Below are positions 51,287-62,110 of a stretch of DNA of 64,000 nucleotides, in pieces. The notes under the pieces are model-generated. The model was not told the origin of the DNA. It was given only the letters and a program-made list of their open reading frames with translations, and ran no database searches. How positions within the stretch are numbered: position 1 is the stretch's first letter; each line of letters begins with the position of its first letter. Origin of the DNA: Loxodes magnus (taxonomy: Eukaryota > Ciliophora > Karyorelictea > Loxodida > Loxodidae); assembly GCA_946699065.1 (NCBI GenBank), contig CAMPDV010000107.1:682001-746000 (forward strand). The letters are read 5' to 3'. The position numbers and the translations under genes are program-made.

Positions 51287-53629
51287 TAAGTGTGACAGAA
51301 ATAGAATTTTAAGTATATTAAAATAAGTGTGACTGAAATAGAATTTCAAGTAAATTAAAATTAGTTTGACTGAAATAGAATTTTAAGTAAATTAAAATAA
51401 GTGTGACAGAAATAGAATTTTAAGTAAATTAAAATCAGTTTGACTGAAATAGAATTTTAAGTAAATTAAAATAGGTGTGACTGAAATAGTATTTTAAGTA
51501 AATTAAAATTAGTTTGACTGAAATAGAATTTTAAGTAAATTAAAATAAGTTTGACTGAAATAGAATTTTAAGTAAATTAAAATCAGTTTGACTGAAATAG
51601 AATTTTAAGTAAATTAAAATAGGTGTGACTGAAATAGAATTTTAAGTAAATTAAAATAAGTTTGACTGAAATAGAATTTTAAGTAAATTAAACTAAATAA
51701 GACTGAAATAGAATTTTAAGTAAATTAAAATTAGTTTGACTGAAATAGAATTTCAAGTAAATTAAATAAGTTTGACTGAAATAGTATTTCAAGTAAATTA
51801 AATAAGTTTGATAGAAATAGAATTTTAAGTAAATTAAAATTAGTTTGACTGAAATAGAATTTTAAGTAAATTAAAATAAGTTTGACTGAAATAGTATTTT
51901 AAGTAAATTAAAATAGGTGTGACTGAAATAGAATTTTAAGTAAATTAAATAAGTTTGATAGAAATAGAATTTTAAGTAAATTAAAATAAGTGTGTCTGAA
52001 ATAGAATTTCAAGTAAATTAAATAAGTATGATAGAAATAGAATTTACAGTAAATTAAAATAAGTGTGACAGAAATAGAATTTTAAGTAAATTAAAATCAG
52101 TTTGACTGAAATAGAATTTTAAGTAAATTAAAATAAGTGTGACTGAAATAGAATTTTGAATAAATTAAAATTAGTTTGACTGAAATAGAATTTTGAGTAA
52201 ATTAAAATTAGTATGACTGAAATAGAATTTTAAGTAAATTAAAATAGGTGTGACTGAAATAGAATTTTAAGTAAATTAAAATAAGTTTGATAGAAATAGA
52301 ATTTTAAGTAAATTAAAATAAGTTTGATAGAAATAGAATTTTAAGTAAATTAAAATAAGTTTGACTGAAATAGAATTTTAAGTAAATTAAAATCAGTTTG
52401 ACTGAAATAGAATTTTAAGTAAATTAAAATAAATATGACTGAAATAGAAATTTAAGTAAATTAAAATAGGTGTGACTGAAATAGAATTTTAAGTAAATTA
52501 AAATCAGTTTGACTGAAATAGAATTTTAAGTAAATTAAAATAAGTGTGAATGAAAAAGTATTTTAATTAAATTAAAATCAGTTTGACTGAAATAGAATTT
52601 TAAGTAAATTAAACTAAATAAGACTGAAATAGAATTTTAAGTAAATTAAAATAGGTGTGACTGAAATAGAATTTTAAGTAAATTAAAATCAGTTTGACTG
52701 AAATAGAATTTTAAGTAAATTAAACTAAATAAGACTGAAATAGAATTTTAAGTAAATTAAAATAAGTTTGACTGAAATAGAATTTCAAGTAAATTAAATA
52801 AGTTTGACTGAAATAGAATTTTAAGTAAATTAAAATAAGTTTGACAGAAATAGAATTTTAAGTAAATTAAAATCAGTTTGACTGAAATAGAATTTTAAGT
52901 ATATTAAAATAAGTGTGACTGAAATAGAATTTCAAGTAAATTAAAATTAGTTTGACTGAAATAGAATTTTAATTAAATTAAACTAAATAAGACTGAAATA
53001 GAATTTTAAGTAAATTAAAATAGGTGTGACTGAAATAGAAATTTAAGTAAATTAAATAAGTTTGATAGAAATAGAATTTTAAGTAAATTAAAATAAGTGT
53101 GACTGAAATAGAATTTCAAGTAAATTAAAATTAGTTTGACTGAAATAGAATTTTAAGTAAATTAAAATAGGTGTGACTGAAATAGAATTTTAAGTAAATT
53201 AAAATCAGTTTGACTGAAATAGAATTTTAAGTAAATTAAAATAAGTGTGACTGAAATAGAATTTCAAGTAAATTAAAATTAGTTTGACTGAAATAGAATT
53301 TTAAGTAAATTAAAATAGGTGTGACTGAAATAGAATTTTAAGTAAATTAAAATAGGTTTGACTGAAATAGAATTTTAAGTAAATTAAAATCAGTTTGACT
53401 GAAATAGAATTTTAAGTAAATTAAAATAAGTTTGACTGAAATAGAATTTTAAATAAATTAAAATAGGTGTGACTGAAATAGAATTTTAAGTAAATTAAAT
53501 AAGTGTGACTGAAATAGAATTTTAAGTAAATTAAAATAGGTTTGACTGAAATAGAATTTTAAGTAAATTAAAATAAGTGTGACAGAAATAGAATTTTAAG
53601 TAAATTAAAATCAGTTTGACTGAAATAGA

Positions 53630-56450
53630 ATTTTAAGTATATTAAAATAAGTGTGACTGAAATAGAATTTCAAGTAAATTAAAATTAGTTTGACTGAAAT
53701 AGAATTTTAATTAAATTAAACTAAATAAGACTGAAATAGAATTTTAAGTAAATTAAAATAGGTGTGACTGAAATAGAAATTTAAGTAAATTAAATAAGTT
53801 TGATAGAAATAGAATTTTAAGTAAATTAAAATAAGTGTGACTGAAATAGAATTTTGAGTAAATTAAAATAAGTTTGACTGAAATAGAATTTTAAGTAAAT
53901 TAAAATAAGTGTGACTGAAATAGAATTTTAAGTAAATTAAATAGGTGTGACTGAAATAGAATTTCAAGTAAATTAAAATTAGTTTGACTGAAATTGAATT
54001 TTAAGTAAATTAAAATAAGTGTGACTGAAATAGAATTTTAAGTAAATTAAAATTAGTTTGACTGAAATAGAATTTTAAGTAAATTAAAATAAGTGTGACT
54101 GAAATAGAATTTTAAGTATATTAAAATAAGTGTGACTGAAATAGAATTTCAAGTAAATTAAAATTAGTTTGACTGAAATAGAATTTTAAGTAAATTAAAA
54201 TAAGTGTGACAGAAATAGAATTTTAAGTAAATTAAAATCAGTTTGACTGAAATAGAATTTTAAGTAAATTAAAATCAGTTTGACTGAAATAGTATTTCAA
54301 GTAAATTAAATAAGTTTGATAGAAATAGAATTTTAAGTAAATTAAAATTAGTTTGACTGAAATAGAATTTTAAGTAAATTAAAATAAGTTTGACTGAAAT
54401 AGAATTTTAAGTAAATTAAAATCAGTTTGACTGAAATAGAATTTTAAGTAAATTAAAATAGGTGTGACTGAAATAGAATTTTAAGTAAATTAAAATAAGT
54501 TTGACTGAAATAGAATTTTAAGTAAATTAAACTAAATAAGACTGAAATAGAATTTTAAGTAAATTAAAATTAGTTTGACTGAAATAGAATTTCAAGTAAA
54601 TTAAATAAGTTTGACTGAAATAGAATTTTAAGTAAATTAAAATAAGTTTGACTGAAATAGTATTTTAAGTAAATTAAAATAGGTGTGACTGAAATAGAAT
54701 TTTAAGTAAATTAAAATAAGTTTGACTGAAATAGAATTTTAAGTAAATTAAAATAAGTTTGACTGAAATAGAATTTTAAGTAAATTAAAATAAGTGTGAC
54801 TGAAATAGAATTTTAAGTAAATTAAAATCAGTTTGACTGAAATAGAATTTTAAGTAAATTAAAATAGGTGTGACTGAAATAGAATTTTAAGTATATTAAA
54901 ATAAGTGTGACTGAAATAGAATTTCAAGTAAATTAAAATTAGTTTGACTGAAATAGAATTTTAATTAAATTAAACTAAATAAGACTGAAATAGAATTTTA
55001 AGTAAATTAAAATAGGTGTGACTGAAATAGAAATTTAAGTAAATTAAATAAGTTTGATAGAAATAGAATTTTAAGTAAATTAAAATAAGTGTGACTGAAA
55101 TAGAATTTTGAGTAAATTAAAATTAGTTTGACTGAAATAGAATTTTAAGTAAATTAAAATAAGTGTGACTGAAATAGAATTTCAAGTAAATTAAATAAGT
55201 GTGACTGAAATAGAATTTCAAGTAAATTAAAATTAGTTTGACTGAAATTGAATTTTAAGTAAATTAAAATAAGTGTGACTGAAATAGAATTTTAAGTAAA
55301 TTAAAATCAGTTTGACTGAAATAGAATTTTAAGTAAATTAAAATAAGTGTGACTGAAATAGAATTTTAAGTATATTAAAATAAGTGTGACTGAAATAGAA
55401 TTTCAAGTAAATTAAAATTAGTTTGACTGAAATAGAATTTTAAGTAAATTAAAATAAGTGTGACAGAAATAGAATTTTAAGTAAATTAAAATCAGTTTGA
55501 CTGAAATAGAATTTTAAGTAAATTAAAATAGGTGTGACTGAAATAGTATTTCAAGTAAATTAAATAAGTTTGATAGAAATAGAATTTTAAGTAAATTAAA
55601 ATTAGTTTGACTGAAATAGAATTTTAAGTAAATTAAAATAAGTTTGACTGAAATAGAATTTTAAGTAAATTAAAATCAGTTTGACTGAAATAGAATTTTA
55701 AGTAAATTAAAATAGGTGTGACTGAAATAGAATTTTAAGTAAATTAAAATAAGTTTGACTGAAATAGAATTTTAAGTAAATTAAACTAAATAAGACTGAA
55801 ATAGAATTTTAAGTAAATTAAAATTAGTTTGACTGAAATAGAATTTCAAGTAAATTAAATAAGTTTGACTGAAATAGAATTTTAAGTAAATTAAAATAAG
55901 TTTGACTGAAATAGTATTTTAAGTAAATTAAAATAGGTGTGACTGAAATAGAATTTTAAGTAAATTAAAATAAGTTTGACTGAAATAGAATTTTAAGTAA
56001 ATTAAAATAAGTTTGACTGAAATAGAATTTTAAGTAAATTAAAATAAGTGTGACTGAAATAGAATTTTAAGTAAATTAAAATCAGTTTGACTGAAATAGA
56101 ATTTTAAGTAAATTAAAATAGGTGTGACTGAAATAGAATTTTAAGTATATTAAAATAAGTGTGACTGAAATAGAATTTCAAGTAAATTAAAATTAGTTTG
56201 ACTGAAATAGAATTTTAATTAAATTAAACTAAATAAGACTGAAATAGAATTTTAAGTAAATTAAAATAGGTGTGACTGAAATAGAAATTTAAGTAAATTA
56301 AATAAGTTTGATAGAAATAGAATTTTAAGTAAATTAAAATAAGTGTGACTGAAATAGAATTTTGAGTAAATTAAAATTAGTTTGACTGAAATAGAATTTT
56401 AAGTAAATTAAAATAAGTGTGACTGAAATAGAATTTTAAGTAAATTAAAT
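53630..56450 (+). repeat. 1,254-bp higher-order repeat, about 2.25 copies
   Basis: Units of 1,254 bp (34 monomers) run from about 53,630 to 54,884 and to 56,138, followed by a partial copy to about 56,450. Anchors are GACAGAAATAG after GAATTTTAAG (54,181 and 55,435), TATTTTAAG (54,661 and 55,915) and TAAACTAAAT (54,971 and 56,225). Inside each unit the succession TATATTAAAATAAG, TTTCAAG, TTAATTAAATTAAACTAAATAAG, AAATTTAAG, GATAG and TTTTGAG is constant. Some linkers differ between units, so the copies are not identical. Confidence 0.82.
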
Positions 56451-56819
56451 AAGTGTGACTGAAATAGAAATTTAAGTAAATTAAATAAGTTTGACTGAAA
56501 TAGAATTTTAAGTAAATTAAAATAAGTGTGACAGAAATAGAATTTTAAGTAAATTAAAATCAGTTTGACTGAAATAGAATTTTAAGTAAATTAAAATAGG
56601 TGTGACTGAAATAGAATTTTAAGTAAATTAAAATAAGTTTGACTGAAATAGAATTTTAAGTAAATTAAACTAAATAAGACTGAAATAGAATTTTAAGTAA
56701 ATTAAAATAAGTGTGACTGAAATAGAATTTTACGTAAATTAAAATAAGTTTGACTGAAATAGAATTTTAAGTAAATTAAAATAAGTTTGACTGAAATAGT
56801 ATTTTAAGTAAATTAAAAT

Positions 56820-57365
56820 AGGTGTGACTGAAATAGAATTTTAAGTAAATTAAATAAGTTTGATAGAAATAGAATTTTAAGTAAATTAAAATAAGTGTGA
56901 CTGAAATAGAATTTTAAGTAAATTAAATAAGTATGATAGAAATAGAATTTACAGTAAATTAAAATAAATTTGACTGAAATAGAATTTTAAGTAAATTAAA
57001 ATAGGTGTGACTGAAATAGTATTTCAAGTAAATTAAATAAGTTTGATAGAAATAGAATTTTAAGTAAATTAAAATAGGTGTGACTGAAATAGAATTTTAA
57101 GTAAATTAAAATAAGTTTGATAGAAATAGAATTTTAAGTAAATTAAAATAAGTTTGACTGAAATAGAATTTTAAGTAAATTAAAATAAATATGACTGAAA
57201 TAGAAATTTAAGTAAATTAAAATAGGTGTGACTGAAATAGAATTTTAAGTAAATTAAAATCAGTTTGACTGAAATAGAATTTTAAGTAAATTAAAATAAG
57301 TGTGAATGAAAAAGTATTTTAATTAAATTAAAATCAGTTTGACTGAAATAGAATTTTAAGTAAAT
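56820..57365 (+). repeat. 0.55-kb segment with 1,952-bp offset copy
   Basis: GTATGATAG with TTTACAG (56,931 and 58,883) and TGTGAATG (57,301 and 59,253) are each 1,952 bp apart. The second copy spans about 58,772-59,317. The order TTTACAG, AAATTTGACTG, GGTGTG, GTATTTCAAG, GATAG and AAATATGACTG is shared. In the first copy the monomer before GTATGATAG has TTTTAAG and in the second TTTCAAG. Confidence 0.78.
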
Positions 57366-60300
57366 TAAAATTAGTTTGACTGAAATAGAATTTTAAGTAA
57401 ATTAAAATAGGTGTGACTGAAATAGAATTTTAAGTAAATTAAAATTAGTTTGACTGAAATAGAATTTTAAGTAAATTAAAATAAGTTTGATAGAAATAGA
57501 ATTTTAAGTAAATTAAAATAAGTTTGACTGAAATAGAATTTTAAGTAAATTAAATAAGTGTGACTGAAATAGAATTTTAAGTAAATTAAAATAAGTTTGA
57601 CTGAAAAAGTATTTTAATTAAATTAAACAAAATAAGACTGAAATAGAATTTTAAGTAAATTAAAATAAGTTTGACTGAAATAGAATTTTAAGTAAATTAA
57701 AATTAGTTTGACTGAAATAGAATTTTAAGTAAATTAAATAAGTTTGATAGAAATAGAATTTTAAGTATATTAAAATAAGTGTGACTGAAATAGAATTTCA
57801 AGTAAATTAAATAAGTATGATAGAAATAGAATTTACAGTAAATTAAAATAAGAATGATAGAAATAAAATTTTAAGTAAATTAAAATTAGTTTGACTGAAA
57901 TAGAATTTTAAGTAAATTAAATAAGTTTGATAGAAATAGAATTTTAAGTAAATTAAAATAAGTGTGACTGAAATAGAATTTCAAGTAAATTAAAATTAGT
58001 TTGACTGAAATAGAATTTTAAGTAAATTAAAATAAGTTTGACTGAAATAGAATTTTAAGTAAATTAAAATAGGTTTGACTGAAATAGAATTTTAAGTAAA
58101 TTAAAATAAGTTTGACTGAAATAGAATTTTAAGTAAATTAAAATAAGTTTGACTGAAATAGAATTTTAAATAAATTAAAATAGGTGTGACTGAAATAGTA
58201 TTTTAAGTAAATTAAATAAGTGTGACTGAAATAGAATTTCAAGTAAATTAAAATAGGTTTGACTGAAATAGAATTTTAAGTAAATTAAAATAAGTTTGAC
58301 TGAAATAGAATTTTAAGTAAATTAAAATAGGTTTGACTGAAATAGAATTTTAAGTAAATTAAAATCAGTTTGACTGAAATAGAATTTTAAGTAAATTAAA
58401 ATAAGTGTGACTGAAATAGAATTTCAAGTAAATTAAAATTAGTTTGACTGAAATAGAATTTTAAGTAAATTAAAATAAGTTTGACTGAAATAGAATTTTA
58501 AGTAAATTAAAATAGGTTTGACTGAAATAGAATTTTAAGTAAATTAAAATCAGTTTGACTGAAATAGAATTTTAAGTAAATTAAAATTAGTTTGACTGAA
58601 ATTGAATTTTAAATAAATTAAAATAGGTGTGACTGAAATAGTATTTTAAGTAAATTAAATAAGTGTGACTGAAATAGAATTTTAAGTAAATTAAAATAAG
58701 TGTGACTGAAATAGAATTTCAAGTAAACTAAAATAAGTTTGACTGAAATAGAATTTTAAGTAAATTAAAATAGGTGTGACTGAAATAGAATTTTAAGTAA
58801 ATTAAATAAGTTTGATAGAAATAGAATTTTAAGTAAATTAAAATAAGTGTGACTGAAATAGAATTTCAAGTAAATTAAATAAGTATGATAGAAATAGAAT
58901 TTACAGTAAATTAAAATAAATTTGACTGAAATAGAATTTTAAGTAAATTAAAATAGGTGTGACTGAAATAGTATTTCAAGTAAATTAAATAAGTTTGATA
59001 GAAATAGAATTTTAAGTAAATTAAAATAGGTGTGACTGAAATAGAATTTTAAGTAAATTAAAATAAGTTTGATAGAAATAGAATTTTAAGTAAATTAAAA
59101 TAAGTTTGACTGAAATAGAATTTTAAGTAAATTAAAATAAATATGACTGAAATAGAAATTTAAGTAAATTAAAATAGGTGTGACTGAAATAGAATTTTAA
59201 GTAAATTAAAATCAGTTTGACTGAAATAGAATTTTAAGTAAATTAAAATAAGTGTGAATGAAAAAGTATTTTAATTAAATTAAAATCAGTTTGACTGAAA
59301 TAGAATTTTAAGTAAATTAAAATAAGTTTGACAGAAATAGAATTTTAAGTAAATTAAAATAAGTTTGACTGAAATAGGATTTTAAGTAAATTTAAAATAA
59401 GTATGACAGAAATAGAATTTTAAGTAAATTAAAATAGGTGTGACTGAAATAGAATTTCAAGCAAATTAAAATAAGTGTGACTGAAATAGAATTTCAAGTA
59501 AATTAAAATCAGTTTGATAGAAATAGTATTTCAAGTAAATTAAATAAGTTTGATAGAAATAGAATTTTAAGTAAATTAAAATTAGTTTGACTGAAATAGA
59601 ATTTTAAGTAAATTAAAATAAGTTTGACTGAAATAGAATTTTAAGTAAATTAAAATTAGTTTGACTGAAATAGAATTTTAAGTAAATTAAATAAGTTTGA
59701 TAGAAATAGAATTTTAAGTATATTAAAATAAGTGTGACTGAAATAGAATTTCAAGTAAATTAAATAAGTATGATAGAAATAGAATTTACAGTAAATTAAA
59801 ATAAGAATGATAGAAATAAAATTTTAAGTAAATTAAAATTAGTTTGACTGAAATAGAATTTTAAGTAAATTAAATAAGTTTGATAGAAATAGAATTTTAA
59901 GTAAATTAAAATAAGTGTGACTGAAATAGAATTTCAAGTAAATTAAATAAGTATGATAGAAATAGAATTTACAGTAAATTAAAATAAGAATGATAGAAAT
60001 AGAATTTTAAGTAAATTAAAATTAGTTTGACTGAAATTGAATTTTAAGTAAATTAAAATAGGTGTGACTGAAATAGAATTTTAAGTAAATTAAAATCAGT
60101 TTGACTGAAATAGAATTTTAAGTAAATTAAAATAAGTGTGACTGAAATAGAATTTCAAGTAAATTAAAATTAGTTTGACTGAAATAGAATTTTAAGTAAA
60201 TTAAAATAAGTTTGACTGAAATAGAATTTTAAGTAAATTAAAATAGGTTTGACTGAAATAGAATTTTAAGTAAATTAAAATCAGTTTGACTGAAATAGAA

Positions 60301-60399
60301 TTTTAAGTAAATTAAAATAAGTTTGACTGAAATAGAATTTTAAATAAATTAAAATAGGTGTGACTGAAATAGTATTTTAATTAAATTAAATAAGTGTGA

Positions 60400-60690
60400 C
60401 TGAAATAGAATTTTAAGTAATCTAAAATAAGTTTGACTGAAATAGAATTTTAAGTAAATTAAATTAAATATGACTGAAATAGAATTTGAGTAAATTAAAA
60501 TAAGTTTGACTGAAATAGAATTTTAAGTAAATTAAAATAAGTTTGACTGAAATAGAATTTTAAGTAAATTAAAATAAGTGTGACTGAAATAGAAATTTAA
60601 GTAAATTCAAATAAGTTTGACTGAAATAGAATTTTAAGTAAATAATATAAGTTTGACTGAAATAGAATTTTAAGTAAATAATATAAGTTT
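60400..60690 (+). repeat. 0.3-kb segment with 1,847-bp offset copy
   Basis: AATCTAAAAT (60,419 and 62,266) and AAATTAAATA (60,461 and 62,308) are both 1,847 bp apart. A shortened TTTGAGTAAATT core and an AATATAAGTTTG linker follow in both copies. The second copy spans about 62,247-62,520. In the first copy the AATATAAGTTTG linker monomer occurs twice in succession, near 60,640 and 60,675. The second copy has it once. Confidence 0.75.
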
Positions 60691-61404
60691 GACTGAAATA
60701 GAATTTTAAGTAAATTAAAATAGGTGTGACTGAAATAGAATTTTAAGTAAATTAAAATAAGTTTGACTGAAATAGAATTTTAAGTAAATTAAACTAAATA
60801 AGACTGAAATAGAATTTTAAGTAAATTAAAATAAGTGTGACTGAAATAGAATTTTACGTAAATTAAAATAAGTTTGACTGAAATAGAATTTTAAGTAAAT
60901 TAAAATAAGTTTGACTGAAATAGTATTTTAAGTAAATTAAAATCAGTTTGACTGAAATAGAATTTTAAATAAATTAAAATAAGTGTGACTGAAAAAGTAT
61001 TTTAATTAAATTAAAATTAGTTTGACTGAAATAGAATTTTAAGTAAATTAAAATAAGTTTGACTGAAATAGAATTTTAAGTAAATTAAAATAAGTGTGAC
61101 TGAAATAGAATTTTAAATAAATTAAAATAGGTGTGACTGAAATAGAATTTTAAGTAAATTAAATAAGTTTGATAGAAATAGAATTTTAATTAAATTAAAA
61201 TAGGTGTGACTGAAATAGAATTTTAAGTAAATTTAAAATAAGTATGACTGAAATAGAATTTTAAGTAAATTAAAATAGGTGTGACTTAAATAGTATTTCA
61301 AGTAAATTAAATAAGTTTGATAGAAATAGAATTTTAAGTAAATTAGAATAAGTTTGACTGAAAAAGTATTTTAATTAAATTAAACTAAATAAGACTGAAA
61401 TAGA

Positions 61405-62110
61405 ATTTTAAGTAAATTAAAATAAGTGTGACTGAAATAGAATTTTAAATAAATTAAAATCAGTTTGACTGAAATAGAATTTTAAGTAAATTAAAATAAG
61501 TTTGACTGAAATAGAATTTTAAGTAAATTAAAATAAGTTTGACTGAAATAGGATTTTAAGTAAATTTAAAATAAGTATGACAGAAATAGAATTTTAAGTA
61601 AATTAAAATAGGTGTGACTGAAATAGAATTTCAAGCAAATTAAAATAAGTGTGACTGAAATAGAATTTTAAGAAAATCAAAATAAGTTTGATAGAAATAG
61701 TATTTCAAGTAAATTAAATAAGTTTGATAGAAATAGAATTTTAAGTAAATTAAAATTAGTTTGACTGAAATAGAATTTTAAGTAAATTAAAATAAGTGTG
61801 ACTGAAATAGAATTTTAAGTAATCTAAAATAAGTTTGACTGAAATAGAATTTTAAGTAAATTAAAATAAGTGTGACTGAAATAGAATTTTAAATAAATTA
61901 AAATCAGTTTGACTGAAATAGAATTTTAAGTAAATTAAAATAAGTTTGACTGAAATAGAATTTTAAGTAAATTAAAATAAGTTTGACTGAAATAGGATTT
62001 TAAGTAAATTTAAAATAAGTATGACAGAAATAGAATTTTAAGTAAATTAAAATAGGTGTGACTGAAATAGAATTTCAAGCAAATTAAAATAAGTGTGACT
62101 GAAATATAAT
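61405..62110 (+). repeat. 444-bp (12-monomer) partial duplication
   Basis: AAATAAATT (61,447 and 61,891) and GGATTTT (61,551 and 61,995) are 444 bp apart, exactly 12 x 37. The shared stretch covers about 61,405-61,665 and 61,849-62,110 and includes the AAGCAAATTAAAATAAG monomer. The GGATTTT block also occurs once at 59,377. The copies part where the first has TTTTAAGAAAATC and the second GAAATATAATTTTAAG. Confidence 0.75.

Larger units (their letters stand above)
1151..60862. promoter_or_regulatory. TTTACGTAAA palindromes (scattered sites)
   Basis: One A-to-C change in the AAGTAAA core produces the perfect 10-bp palindrome TTTACGTAAA at 1,151, 2,995, 3,587, 10,157, 16,557, 22,208, 22,837, 56,728 and 60,853. 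TTACGTAA resembles the site bound by the PAR/E4BP4 (NFIL3, Vrille) class of bZIP proteins; this is family knowledge. Binding here is only a possibility. The sites are scattered single monomers, mostly in A-type blocks and at both ends of the window, with none seen between about 23 and 56 kb. They may be chance variants spread by duplication. The interval given spans the first to the last site. Confidence 0.35.

Noticed and set aside
59377-62001. GGATTTTAAG monomers as a possible protein-binding box
   Set aside because: Only three copies exist, and two are related by the 444-bp duplication. A single A-to-G change explains them.
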